Part shown: positions 9,177 through 18,145 of the stretch, piece after piece
Position numbering within the stretch: position 1 is the stretch's first letter
Layout: each line of letters starts with the position of its first letter
DNA from: Tildeniella nuda ZEHNDER 1965/U140
GTDB taxonomy: Bacteria; Cyanobacteriota; Cyanobacteriia; Leptolyngbyales; Leptolyngbyaceae
Length of the DNA: 58,806 bases
Reading direction: 5' to 3'
Assembly: GCA_019358895.1 (NCBI GenBank)
Contig: JAHHIG010000027.1
Span: 1 to 58,806, forward strand
Position numbers and translations under genes: made by a program
The notes under the pieces: generated by a model
Databases searched by the model: none
What the model was told of the DNA's origin: nothing
The model's input: the letters and a program-made list of their open reading frames with translations, nothing else

Positions 9177-12100
9177 ATGGTTTTAAGTATTCCTTGTCTC
9201 CAAGCCTTTGTTGAGTCTGTACCATGTTGTTTGGCAACCGCACGTCTGACGGAAGCGTTAGCAATTTTGGGGCAGTCAGATTTGGGGCAGTCAGACTTGG
9301 GGCAGTCAGACAATGCACCAACTAACGAAGCGCGTGACCGATTGGTGTTGGTTGATGAGTATCACCACGCGATCGGTTGGGTCAGTGCGCGGCATTTGCT
9401 GCATCATTTAGTCGCTTCTGGATTGTTAAGCCACCTGCCTACAGCATTGGGCGATCGCCGAGAGCTTGCCGCCGATCTGCCGCTGCTAGAGATTACGCCC
9501 TCGATTGTAGAACCACTGCTGGTATTGGCGGCGGATCTGGCGATCGATGCGTTCTTACCGCACTTGCAGCAGCAGCCCCATGCTTGCTATGCATTGGCAA
9601 ACGCTGAGGGCAGCTTTTTGGGCTTGCTGGATAGCGCACGGCTATTACAGTTTTTGACCACGCACTCCACGCTGTTGAGTGCCGTCAAGGTTGACGCAGA
9701 GCCAGCGATCGGCGCTTTGCCCGAACGATCATCGTTACCCTTAAGTCCGCTGTTACGTGAGTTGATTGAGCATCTACCTCTGCCAGTGATGCTGCAAACC
9801 CGTGATGGGCAGATGCTGGCGCAAAACTCCATCTGGCGCACCCAGATTAGTGAGCTGCTCGATCCTGGTTGGCTCCGACAGGAAGTTGCCACACTTCTAG
9901 AAATGCCGTTGGTTGAACCGTCTGTTGTGCTGCCGCCGTCAGAACAAGCGATGTGGTCATCCCTGGAGCCACCATCCACTGGTATAGCTCAGCCTGAAGT
10001 CTGGACGGCACGATCGCTGCCATCCCTCACAGCGCTAGAAGCATTCACTGGAGCGAGCAAACCAGAAAGACCCCCAGAAAAACCCTATCTGAGTGACGAC
10101 GGCTTGAGTGCTGCCAATGCTGAGGCAGCATCGCTTTCCTTGGGCGCAAGTTCGTGCCAGTTGGGGTCAAAACCCGGCACCTGTATCTGCGTCTGTCCGC
10201 TTAAAGGTGGGCAGGAACAAGTTTTACAATTCGTGCGTATTCCGCTGGGTACACTTTCCTCTCAATCTGCTTTAGCGTTGGGCGATCGAGCGCAGACGTT
10301 AGCCACCGCCGTTGAAACAGAATTTAGCCGCGACCTGGATTCCCCTTCCCAACTATTCCGACTGGCTGCCCTGCTGTCTACGATCCATGACGGTTCATCT
10401 ACCGGGCAGACACAGAACAGTCATCACCGCAATGCTATCGATCGGAGCCTTGAGATTGCCTCTGCCTCCCTAGTCCCAGCGGCTGAAGAACTCTGGCTGA
10501 TCTTGGCACAGGATGTGACTGAGCAGCAGCAACTTGCCAGGGAACTCACCGCTAAGAATGCCGACCTGATTCAGCTCAATCGCCTTAAAGATGAATTTCT
10601 CGCTTGCATTAGTCACGAACTGCGAACACCTCTGACAGCCGTACTAGGGCTGTCTAGCTTGCTCAAAGACCAAACCCTGGGTACGCTAAACCCGCGCCAG
10701 GTTCACTACGCTCAGCTGATCCACCAGAGTGGTCGTCACCTGATGGCGGTTGTGAACGATATTCTCGATCTGACTCGTATGGAAACCGGGCAGCTAGAGC
10801 TGGTTCTAGAGCCAGTCGATCTAGCGACAGTGTGTCAGCGTGCGTTTGAGCAAGCACAGCAACTTCAGCTTCAAGAAAGTACTCAGGCGGAACCAGTGGC
10901 TGCTCAACCAGCGTTTGCGCTCGCGCTAGAACCTGGGCTAGGGCTACTAATGGCGGATGAACAGCGGCTCCGCCAAATGCTCGTCCATTTGCTCTCTAAT
11001 GCGCTCAAGTTCACCGAATCGCACGACCCGATCGGGCTAAAAGTGGGTCGCTGGGGCGGCTGGATTGCTCTCACTGTTTGGGATACAGGTATTGGCATCC
11101 CGGCTGAAAAACAGCATTTGATTTTTCAGAAATTTCAGCAGCTAGAAAATCCCCTGACGCGTCGTTTTGAAGGCACAGGCTTAGGGTTAGTACTCACACA
11201 ACGCTTGGCGCGACTGCACGGTGGTGATGTTACGTTTATTTCTAAAGAAGGGGAAGGCAGTCAATTTACGATTTTACTGCCGCCCAACCCACCGCGAACC
11301 CACGCGCCTCCTGATGCGGTTGCCAATCCCTCCATGCTTGAAGATGCGTTGGAGAGCAGCGTCTCTGAACGATCGCTGGACGCTCAAGGCACAATGCCTC
11401 ATTCGCCAGAGAGATTGCCGTCGTTACCGACTGGCAGCGGCGCATTGAGTGTGTCTGCCTCGCAGCGCAGTCAGTTGATTCTGATTGTGGAAGCCGTTCC
11501 GCAGTTAATTGAAACGCTTTCTGATGAGCTGATGGGGTTGGGCTATCGGGTTGTGATTGCTCGCTCAGGCACCGAAGCCTTAGAAAAAGCGCGTCGCTTG
11601 CAACCATGCATTATTTTTCTCAATCCGGTGCTGCCATTACTATCGGGTTGGGATGTCCTGACCCTACTTAAATCGAGCGCAGAAACCCAGCAGATCCCAG
11701 TTGTGGTCATGGCAACAAAGGTTGACGAAGAGCAAGCACGCCAACGGCAGGCAGACAGCTTGCTCAGCTTGCCAATCCAGCCGAGAGTGCTTCAAAAACG
11801 CCTTCAGCAGCTAGTAATTGACCGCCAAGACGCAAAACTGAATCCGCCCCTTACGGCTGTTCTGACGGTTTTACGGCTCAGCCCTGGTACCTGGTCAAGC
11901 CCCCATCAACCCCTAGCCGCAGACTTAAGTGGGCTGTTGTATTCGTGTCAATATCGCATCTTAGAGGCAGATGACCTGGAACAGGCAGAGCTACTGGCAC
12001 GTGTATGGAAGCCGAATGTCGTCTTGTTGGACGGCACATTAGCCGATGGAGCCTCGTACTTTCAGCAGTATTGCCAGCACATCTTTCTCGCTTCGTTACC

Positions 12101-12737
12101 GCTGGTCACGATCGATCAAGCGACTTCTCAGGCAGCAAACCAGGCACAGGGATTATTGGTCTTTCCCTGTCTATCGACACCGAAGGCACCGTCTTCGATC
12201 GCGCTAAACGTTTCCACCTCTGCACTGTTACAGGTGATCCAGATTGCGGCTGGGTATGCTTGGCGACCCTTGGTGCTGGCGCTAGATGCACTTACGCTTC
12301 CCATGACGCTGGAAACGCCAACTCGTCATGATGCACCAGAGCGTGGCTTAGATAGCTTTCCTAAAGAAATGGAGTGGCTGCGGGCGCTCACACAATACCT
12401 GCATGCGGCAGATTTGCGTGGCTCAATTGGGCGCTCCTGGCAAGAGGTGCTTCAGCAGTTGGAGTCTCGTAGCGTCGATGTGTTGCTCATTTGTTGGACA
12501 GATGCGATCGCCCAGGCATTCACCATACCCATGCTCCTGGCGCTTCAGCAATTACCCAAACGCCCCCCGATTCTGGTGTTAGACCACCGTAGCGATCACA
12601 AAACAGGTGCTTTGGACGCGATCGCGCCTCTGCCAGAAGCACTCAGGCAAATTGCGACCCAAGTGCTGCCTGCATCGTTACCCATGCCAGAGCTACTGCA
12701 CCAAATTCATCAGGCGATCAAAGCAGTCAAACGGTGA
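9177..12737 (+). CDS. hybrid histidine kinase with CBS-like, PAS-like and three receiver-like domains
   Basis: About 1,186 aa from the ATG at 9177 (a TTG at 9129 would add 16 residues). In order, numbering from 9129: two CBS-like segments (about 20-180, interrupted by three copies of LGQSD), a PAS-like segment near 215-270, a HisKA with H-box FLACISHELRTPLTAVLG (His near 495), a HATPase with N-box LLSNALKFTE, G1 WDTGIGIP and G2 GTGLGL (about 590-710), then three receiver-like domains. In the first the acidic pair and phosphoacceptor are replaced (LIVEAV; FLNPVLP) and the lysine is absent; the second keeps LLDG; the third is highly degenerate. No membrane segments. It is divergent from kaiABC; CikA is a precedent for a clock kinase with a pseudo-receiver, so a clock link is plausible but unproven. 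Confidence 0.85.
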   Translation: MVLSIPCLQAFVESVPCCLATARLTEALAILGQSDLGQSDLGQSDNAPTNEARDRLVLVDEYHHAIGWVSARHLLHHLVASGLLSHLPTALGDRRELAADLPLLEITPSIVEPLLVLAADLAIDAFLPHLQQQPHACYALANAEGSFLGLLDSARLLQFLTTHSTLLSAVKVDAEPAIGALPERSSLPLSPLLRELIEHLPLPVMLQTRDGQMLAQNSIWRTQISELLDPGWLRQEVATLLEMPLVEPSVVLPPSEQAMWSSLEPPSTGIAQPEVWTARSLPSLTALEAFTGASKPERPPEKPYLSDDGLSAANAEAASLSLGASSCQLGSKPGTCICVCPLKGGQEQVLQFVRIPLGTLSSQSALALGDRAQTLATAVETEFSRDLDSPSQLFRLAALLSTIHDGSSTGQTQNSHHRNAIDRSLEIASASLVPAAEELWLILAQDVTEQQQLARELTAKNADLIQLNRLKDEFLACISHELRTPLTAVLGLSSLLKDQTLGTLNPRQVHYAQLIHQSGRHLMAVVNDILDLTRMETGQLELVLEPVDLATVCQRAFEQAQQLQLQESTQAEPVAAQPAFALALEPGLGLLMADEQRLRQMLVHLLSNALKFTESHDPIGLKVGRWGGWIALTVWDTGIGIPAEKQHLIFQKFQQLENPLTRRFEGTGLGLVLTQRLARLHGGDVTFISKEGEGSQFTILLPPNPPRTHAPPDAVANPSMLEDALESSVSERSLDAQGTMPHSPERLPSLPTGSGALSVSASQRSQLILIVEAVPQLIETLSDELMGLGYRVVIARSGTEALEKARRLQPCIIFLNPVLPLLSGWDVLTLLKSSAETQQIPVVVMATKVDEEQARQRQADSLLSLPIQPRVLQKRLQQLVIDRQDAKLNPPLTAVLTVLRLSPGTWSSPHQPLAADLSGLLYSCQYRILEADDLEQAELLARVWKPNVVLLDGTLADGASYFQQYCQHIFLASLPLVTIDQATSQAANQAQGLLVFPCLSTPKAPSSIALNVSTSALLQVIQIAAGYAWRPLVLALDALTLPMTLETPTRHDAPERGLDSFPKEMEWLRALTQYLHAADLRGSIGRSWQEVLQQLESRSVDVLLICWTDAIAQAFTIPMLLALQQLPKRPPILVLDHRSDHKTGALDAIAPLPEALRQIATQVLPASLPMPELLHQIHQAIKAVKR

Positions 12738-12841
12738 GAAATAGCTGCTCTACCTGGGTTCAACCGTTAGCAACTAGTGTCGATCGGCTGCCAATCACTG
12801 ATGGCATACCTTAACGGCAACCCTGACCCACAAAGATACGT

Positions 12842-13144
12842 CTATTTACTGTTAGCTTCAGATTTTCCGACGATAAATCCAGCAACGTAATCAGTATTGT
12901 CGAGTGCCTGAGCCTCAGTAATCTGATTTTCAGACGTGTTACCAGCGGCATCAGTCGTAGTGGAGGGATGAGGGTAAGCAAACTTCTCACAGGATGGACC
13001 AGCCGCGGCACATGCCCGACCAGCCGCACGACCTTGCTCATAAGCAGTGCTCCGAACGTCGTCGTCAGCCCTCGCTTGGGGAGCAAGCACAGTCAGCAAA
13101 GCAAGCATAGCTGAGGTAGCGATCGCACAGTACAGAGGTTTCAT
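12842..13144 (-). CDS. small exported protein, unknown function
   Basis: A 100-aa protein with a clear Sec signal peptide (MKPLYCAIATSAMLALLTVL, cleavage probably after AQARA near residue 26). The mature part has two cysteines in AAAGPSCEKF and GRACAAAG, which could form a disulphide, and no recognised family. Ala/Ser/Thr-rich. It lies convergent to the hybrid kinase and on the same strand as the peroxiredoxin-glutaredoxin gene. Signal peptide and codon use support a real gene. Confidence 0.65.
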   Translation of the reverse strand: MKPLYCAIATSAMLALLTVLAPQARADDDVRSTAYEQGRAAGRACAAAGPSCEKFAYPHPSTTTDAAGNTSENQITEAQALDNTDYVAGFIVGKSEANSK

Positions 13145-13339
13145 AGCTCGACTTCATCGGGATTGATTACTTACTTCTCAGAGTAATAGTGATATCCCGG
13201 AGCGTTCTGTAAAACCTTCGTAAAGTCCCGTGAAGCCTCGGTGATCATACTGAAGTGCGGTCGAGCGCACGGTGTCGCAATCATTCATTGCCGTTTCGGC
13301 AACGTTACAGAACATCTTCTCAGCGCTCGACCGGAACAC

Positions 13340-14074
13340 TTATGCTGCCTGGAAGTAAGCCTCCAGCGCTTCAGAACCGCCAATTAGCCTGCCATCAATA
13401 AAAACCTGGGGGACGGTGGTGGCGCTTGCTACAGCCAGCAGCGATCGGGTTGTAAAATCTTTACCCAAGACCAGTTCCTCATAGTCCAGGTTATGCTCTT
13501 TTAACATCGCTTTAGCCTTGGCACAGAACGGACAGCCGACTTTTGTAAAGATAGAGACACATTTGGGCTTCGCGGCTTCCGGGTTGATGTAGCGGAGCAT
13601 GGTGTCAGCATCCGACACTTTGAACGGATCGCCGGGTTCTTCTGGCTCAATGAACATTTTGTCAATCACGCCATCCTTCACCAGCATGGAATAGCGCCAC
13701 GATCGCTTACCAAAGCCCAAATCTGTCTTGTCCACCAACAGTCCCATACCATCGGTAAACTCACCATTGCCATCGGGGATCAGCTTGATATAGTCAGCTT
13801 CCTGGTCTTTTGCCCACTCGTTCATCACAAACGTGTCATTCACCGAAAGGCAAATAATGTCATCGACACCATTGTCCTTAAAGGCTCTTGCCAGCGCGTT
13901 ATAGCCTGGTAGATGCGTCGAAGAACAGGTTGGCGTAAACGCACCCGGTAGTGAAAACACGATAACTGTCTTGCCAGCAAACAGGTCGTCGGTCGTTACA
14001 TCAACCCATTCGTTGTTTTGACGTGTCCGAAACGTGACGTTGGGAACTTTTTGTCCTTCATGGTTAGGCAGCAT
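13340..14074 (-). CDS. peroxiredoxin-glutaredoxin fusion (Prx5/Grx hybrid)
   Basis: From the ATG at 14074 the protein has 244 aa (an upstream start at 14116 would add 14 residues that do not fit the family). Residues 1-160 are a Prx5-type peroxiredoxin with peroxidatic Cys50 in [12 protein letters not shown]. Residues 170-244 are a glutaredoxin with active site CPFC (181-184) and the TVPQVFIDG cis-proline loop. Such hybrids reduce peroxides with electrons from glutathione delivered by the fused glutaredoxin. Cytosolic; no signal peptide. It is divergent from uvrB, about 240 bp away. Related fusions are known in cyanobacteria and some pathogens. Confidence 0.92.
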   Translation of the reverse strand: MLPNHEGQKVPNVTFRTRQNNEWVDVTTDDLFAGKTVIVFSLPGAFTPTCSSTHLPGYNALARAFKDNGVDDIICLSVNDTFVMNEWAKDQEADYIKLIPDGNGEFTDGMGLLVDKTDLGFGKRSWRYSMLVKDGVIDKMFIEPEEPGDPFKVSDADTMLRYINPEAAKPKCVSIFTKVGCPFCAKAKAMLKEHNLDYEELVLGKDFTTRSLLAVASATTVPQVFIDGRLIGGSEALEAYFQAA

Positions 14075-14313
14075 AAATTTAGCTCTCTCAAAATGTGGTT
14101 GTCCGACAACACGCAAAGGCAGCAGTCTTACACAAACATTACACCCGCCATTGGGTTACGGTTGCTGTGCAGAAGACTGGATAAGCCGTACTCGTTATGA
14201 GTATGGTACACCATGCCTGTGGCTGGATGGATGACCATCCGGCAATCTGCCTCAAAATTCGTCATTATGGAGAAGAATCTGCCCCTTCTCTTCAGTTGAC
14301 GGTAGTGAACCCT

Positions 14314-16365
14314 ATGGCACAGTTTCAGATTCAAGCCCCTTTTGAGCCGACTGGCGACCAGCCCAAAGCGATTAAAGGTCTGATCGCCAGCATCCAGGCA
14401 GGCAACCATTACCAGACGCTACGCGGTGCGACGGGTACCGGGAAGACGCACACCATGGCGCGTGTGATTGAACAACTCGGTAGACCGACACTGGTGCTCG
14501 CGCATAACAAAACGCTGGCGGCGCAGCTTTGCAACGAGTTGCGTGAGTTCTTTCCCGATAACGCGGTTGAGTACTTCATTAGCTATTACGACTACTATCA
14601 ACCCGAAGCATATATTCCCGTTACGGATACCTACATCGAAAAAACGGCTTCGATTAACGAAGAGATCGATATGCTGCGCCATTCGGCAACGCGATCGCTC
14701 TTTGAGCGGCGCGATGTCATCGTCGTTGCATCGATTAGCTGCATCTATGGCTTGGGGATTCCCTCGGAATATTTGAAAGCGTCGATCCCTCTGCGCGTAG
14801 GCGAAGAAATGAACCCTCGTCAAATCATTCGTGATTTAGTCTCTGTACAATATGCACGCAATGACCTGGATCTTGGTAGAGGCAAATTTCGGGTCAAAGG
14901 GGACGTACTGGAGATCGGTCCTGCTTACGAAGATCGCATCATTCGGGTAGAGTTTTTTGGCGACGAAATCGACGCGATTCGCTATGTTGATCCGGTGACA
15001 GGTGCCACGATGCAAAGCATGGATGGCGTGAACATCTATCCCGCTCGTCACTTTGTCACCCCAGAAGAGAGATTACAGGTTGCGTGTGAGGCGATCGAGC
15101 AGGAACTGAAAGCCCGTCTGGTAGACCTGGAGAAAGACGGCAAACTCCTGGAAGCACAGCGATTAGAGCAACGTACCCGCTACGATCTAGAACTGCTGCG
15201 TGAAGTCGGCTTTTGCAACGGTGTGGAAAACTACTCGCGCCATCTTGCTGGACGCAACGCGGGTTCACCCTCTGAATGCCTGCTCGACTATTTCCCGAAA
15301 GATTGGCTGCTGGTCATCGACGAATCGCACGTTTCCATTCCCCAACTGCGCGGCATGTACAACGGCGATCAGGCGCGCAAGAAAGTGCTGATTGAGCACG
15401 GCTTTCGGTTGCCCAGCGCGGCAGATAACCGTCCCCTTAAGGCGGAAGAATTCTGGAGCAAAGTGAACCAGTGCGTCTTTGTCTCCGCTACTCCAGGCGA
15501 ATGGGAGTTAGACCAATCAGACGGCAAGTTTGAGAGCGAAACGGAAGCGGGTAAAAAGGGCTACATTCAGGGCACGGGGCATGTTGTGGAACAGATCATT
15601 CGCCCTACAGGTGTGCTTGACCCTGAAATTTTCGTGCGCCCCACAACGGGACAGGTGGACGATCTCCTGCACGAAATTCAAGAGCGCATTCCTTTACAGG
15701 AACGTGTTCTCGTCACAACGTTAACTAAGCGGATGGCAGAAGACTTGACCGAGTACTTCCAGGAACGCGGTGTGAAGGTTCGCTACTTGCATTCGGAGAT
15801 CAACTCGATCGAGCGCATCGAAATTCTCCAAGACCTCCGCAACGGTGAGTTTGATGTCCTCATTGGTGTGAACCTGTTACGGGAAGGCTTAGATTTGCCT
15901 GAAGTTTCACTCGTCGCCATTTTAGATGCTGATAAGGAAGGGTTTTTGCGGGCAGAGCGATCGCTCATCCAGACGATCGGACGCGCTGCCCGACACGTCA
16001 AAGGACAGGCAATTCTCTACGGCGATAACCTGACCGACAGCATGGCAAAAGCCATCAGCGAAACCGAACGTCGCCGCGCCATTCAGAGCGAATACAACGA
16101 GAAACACGGCATCACCCCTGTCTCGATTATTAAACGTACCAGCAACTCAATTCTGACCTTTCTGGATGTATCCCGCCGCCTGAACGCTCAGGAGCTAGAG
16201 CAAGTCTACGAACATTCACAAGATCTGCCCCTCGAAAATATTCCCGCACTCATCACCCAACTCGAAGCGCAGATGAAAGAAGCCGCGAAAAAAATGGAGT
16301 TTGAAGAAGCCGCGAAATATCGAGACAGAATCAAACATCTGCGCGACAAACTTATTGGTCGGTAG
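14314..16365 (+). CDS. uvrB: excinuclease ABC subunit B
   Basis: A 683-aa DNA damage-recognition helicase-like subunit of nucleotide excision repair. The start [20 protein letters not shown] at 14314 matches family N-termini; the frame is open back to 14197, but those 39 residues look spurious. Walker A GATGTGKT lies near residue 40, then the beta-hairpin region [14 protein letters not shown], the DESH box, [13 protein letters not shown] and QTIGRAARH of helicase domain 2, and a C-terminal UVR motif ([20 protein letters not shown]) that contacts UvrA/UvrC. Length is normal. The plus-strand gene ends just before the repeated sequence of the TA island. Confidence 0.98.
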   Translation: MAQFQIQAPFEPTGDQPKAIKGLIASIQAGNHYQTLRGATGTGKTHTMARVIEQLGRPTLVLAHNKTLAAQLCNELREFFPDNAVEYFISYYDYYQPEAYIPVTDTYIEKTASINEEIDMLRHSATRSLFERRDVIVVASISCIYGLGIPSEYLKASIPLRVGEEMNPRQIIRDLVSVQYARNDLDLGRGKFRVKGDVLEIGPAYEDRIIRVEFFGDEIDAIRYVDPVTGATMQSMDGVNIYPARHFVTPEERLQVACEAIEQELKARLVDLEKDGKLLEAQRLEQRTRYDLELLREVGFCNGVENYSRHLAGRNAGSPSECLLDYFPKDWLLVIDESHVSIPQLRGMYNGDQARKKVLIEHGFRLPSAADNRPLKAEEFWSKVNQCVFVSATPGEWELDQSDGKFESETEAGKKGYIQGTGHVVEQIIRPTGVLDPEIFVRPTTGQVDDLLHEIQERIPLQERVLVTTLTKRMAEDLTEYFQERGVKVRYLHSEINSIERIEILQDLRNGEFDVLIGVNLLREGLDLPEVSLVAILDADKEGFLRAERSLIQTIGRAARHVKGQAILYGDNLTDSMAKAISETERRRAIQSEYNEKHGITPVSIIKRTSNSILTFLDVSRRLNAQELEQVYEHSQDLPLENIPALITQLEAQMKEAAKKMEFEEAAKYRDRIKHLRDKLIGR

Positions 16366-16398
16366 TGCTCCATGCAAGGCGATCGCCCCCACTTCTCA

Positions 16399-16482
16399 CC
16401 GTGAAACCGTTTGCCAAGACCCGCAGAAACGTCGATCGCCCTCTTAACCGCGATCGCCTTTTCACTTTTTGCTGGTGATGGC
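16399..16482. repeat. island repeat, copy A
   Basis: First of three related copies: CCGTGAAACCGTTTGCCAAG, then GATCGCCCT, CGCGATCGCCTTTTCAC and TTTGCTGGTGATG. Copy C at 18049-18145 keeps nearly the whole order; copy B at 17356-17411 keeps only the first half. The rest of 16483-16646 holds nothing recognised. Confidence 0.75.
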
Positions 16483-16646
16483 GCGTCTTCGATCGGCTAA
16501 CTCAGCAACGTTGGCAAGTTTGGAAAAGAGGCATCCGAATCGCCGTCGTAATCTTACGAAGAGGCGATTGGCGCTACCATAACTGGCTTCGTATACGGGT
16601 GATGAGACCAGTAATCCTGAACCGAGTGGTAAACTGCAAGTAGTCT

Positions 16647-16907
16647 ATGCCGAAAGATGAACCTGGAAATAGTATGCAAACAGAGTCAACATCCAAATCT
16701 GATGGCTGGGAAGTCGCTGGAAGAAAAGCGACTCAAATGCGCGACCAGCTAGAGAGACAGGCAGACTCCAGCCGCAACGAATTTTCACAAGCACATGTGG
16801 TTCAGCGCTTGTCTACAGCAGTCAAAGGCTTTAGCAATCTTCGGCAGAAAATGTTGCTGGGTAAGCTAACGATCGAAGCACTGCGCGAAGAAGGGCGACG
16901 TTTTTAA
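16647..16907 (+). CDS. putative VapB-type antitoxin
   Basis: An 86-aa polar, largely helical protein directly upstream of a PIN-domain toxin gene; its TAA stop overlaps the toxin ATG by one base (TAATG). No DNA-binding motif is obvious. The C-terminal LLGKLTIEALREEGRRF helix resembles antitoxin tails that bind toxins. A second ATG at 16674 is an equally possible start. The function is inferred from the gene pairing. Confidence 0.6.
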   Translation: MPKDEPGNSMQTESTSKSDGWEVAGRKATQMRDQLERQADSSRNEFSQAHVVQRLSTAVKGFSNLRQKMLLGKLTIEALREEGRRF

Positions 16908-17341
16908 TGCGCCTGGTACTGGATTGCTCTGTTGCCATAAGTTGGTGTTTTGGCGATGAAAGTAATACCTATGCGGATGCTGTTTTGCTTCTACTTTCAG
17001 ACGATGTAGAAGCTATTGTTCCAGGTATTCTTTGGCTAGAAATCGTTAACGTGTTGCTGGTAGCTGAGCGGAGACAGCGGGTCACGCAAATACAGGCAGC
17101 CAAGGCATTGATGCTCCTACGATCGCTGCCTATTTTTGTTGATGTGAATACCGATCAAGCATCAATTGATGCAACAATTGCGATCGCTCGTGAAGGAAGT
17201 TTAGCCGCGTATGATGCCGCTTATCTGGCACTGGCGATGCGTGAGGGACTACCGCTGGCGACAATCGATCGTCGTCTGGGTGCAGCAGCACAGCAGCGAG
17301 GGATGTTGCTTGAAGACCCAATGATAGAAGACACGGTTTGA
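16907..17341 (+). CDS. PIN-domain ribonuclease toxin (VapC family)
   Basis: A 144-aa PIN domain. Acidic metal-binding positions typical of VapC are visible: Asp in LVLDCSVAISW near residue 5, Glu in WLEIVN, Asp in AAYDAAYLALA and Asp in ATIDRRL. VapC toxins cleave tRNA or rRNA and are held inactive by the cognate antitoxin, here the gene overlapping its start. Length is standard. It lies in the toxin-antitoxin island between uvrB and the TIR gene. Confidence 0.88.
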   Translation: MRLVLDCSVAISWCFGDESNTYADAVLLLLSDDVEAIVPGILWLEIVNVLLVAERRQRVTQIQAAKALMLLRSLPIFVDVNTDQASIDATIAIAREGSLAAYDAAYLALAMREGLPLATIDRRLGAAAQQRGMLLEDPMIEDTV

Positions 17342-17355
17342 CGCGATCGCCCTTA

Positions 17356-17411
17356 CCTGCCTAGCCGTGAAACCGTTTGCCGAGATCTGCAAGGAAGTTG
17401 ATCGTCAAAGA
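17356..17411. repeat. island repeat, copy B (partial)
   Basis: Begins CCTGCCTAGCCGTGAAACCG and continues TTTGCCGAGATCTGCA, matching the first half of copies A and C. It lies between the two toxin-antitoxin pairs. Confidence 0.7.
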
Positions 17412-17441
17412 TGGTGCTATGGACTAGACTATCTCTGATCA

Positions 17442-17714
17442 TTAAGGGAAGAGTCTGTAAATTTCTCTGCGATGAGCAATTCTTTCACAAAGTAGCGTTC
17501 GGGTTTCTTTGGTAACGGTAATGCCAATGCGGTAGTCACCCACCCGAATTTTATACTTGCCAGCGTAGCCCTTCATCTTCTGTAAGTAGCCCAACTCAAA
17601 AGGATTGTCTGACTCCAATGCTTTAAAGACAATCGGTTCCACACGAGCTTGGATCTCAGCAGGCATCGCAGCAAGGTCTTTCAAGAATCGTTTCGTATAC
17701 TCAACTGTCCACAT
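17442..17714 (-). CDS. RelE/ParE-family toxin
   Basis: A 90-aa protein with the RelE/ParE look: MWTVEYTKRFLKDLAAMPAE at the start, the central KMKGYAGKYKIRVGDYRIG motif with basic and tyrosine residues, and a C-terminal ERIAHRREIYR segment. RelE members cut mRNA in the ribosome and ParE members poison gyrase; sequence alone does not say which, though the RVGDYRIGI core is commoner in RelE-like mRNA interferases. It overlaps the upstream antitoxin gene by 14 bp, typical of such operons. Confidence 0.88.
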   Translation of the reverse strand: MWTVEYTKRFLKDLAAMPAEIQARVEPIVFKALESDNPFELGYLQKMKGYAGKYKIRVGDYRIGITVTKETRTLLCERIAHRREIYRLFP

Positions 17715-17913
17715 GCTGCTCTTTCAGCGATCGATAGTATGCCAACGCATCAACCTTAGAAAGGTGCTCACTGTCCTCTGTGGCTTCCATCAATTTGACT
17801 AAGCCAAAGTCTTCAAGAATTTCTTCAATTTGCTCAAAATCTGCGATCGCAATCTGCACCGCGATCGGGTGTTGATTTTCATCTAAAACATAGTGCTTAC
17901 GGATTTCAAGCAT
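17701..17913 (-). CDS. antitoxin partner of the RelE/ParE toxin
   Basis: A 70-aa acidic protein. The N-terminus (MLEIRKHYVLDENQHPIAVQ) has the form of small cyanobacterial antitoxins of the Phd/RelB kind; the acidic helical middle (FEQIEEILEDFG) and C-terminus would wrap the toxin. It precedes and overlaps the toxin gene. Identification is by context plus this pattern. Confidence 0.75.
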   Translation of the reverse strand: MLEIRKHYVLDENQHPIAVQIAIADFEQIEEILEDFGLVKLMEATEDSEHLSKVDALAYYRSLKEQHVDS

Positions 17914-18048
17914 CCTCGTTCCTCTCTAAGAGCGATCGCTCTTTTATTTTGCCATCCATCGTTGGTTTGCGCTTTCTATCGGGGAGTTACAGTATTCAAT
18001 CAATTGTTGAGTGGTGGCGATCACCCTTACCCCACCTGATTGCGCTCT

Positions 18049-18145
18049 CCTGCCTAGCCGTAAAACCGTTTGCCAAGATCTGTAAAAACGGCGATCGCCC
18101 TTACCCTAACCGCGATCGCCTTTTCACGTTTTGCTGGTGATGCCG
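18049..18145. repeat. island repeat, copy C
   Basis: Nearly full-length copy of the repeat seen after uvrB (16399-16482). Its right end (TTTTCACGTTTTGCTGGTG) forms the last codons and stop of the TIR-WD40 gene, so that gene's C-terminus lies within the repeat. Confidence 0.72.

Noticed and set aside
14197-14313. 39-residue N-terminal extension of UvrB
   Set aside because: UvrB proteins begin at the [16 protein letters not shown] region; the upstream part has no conservation expected and lies in the divergent promoter region.
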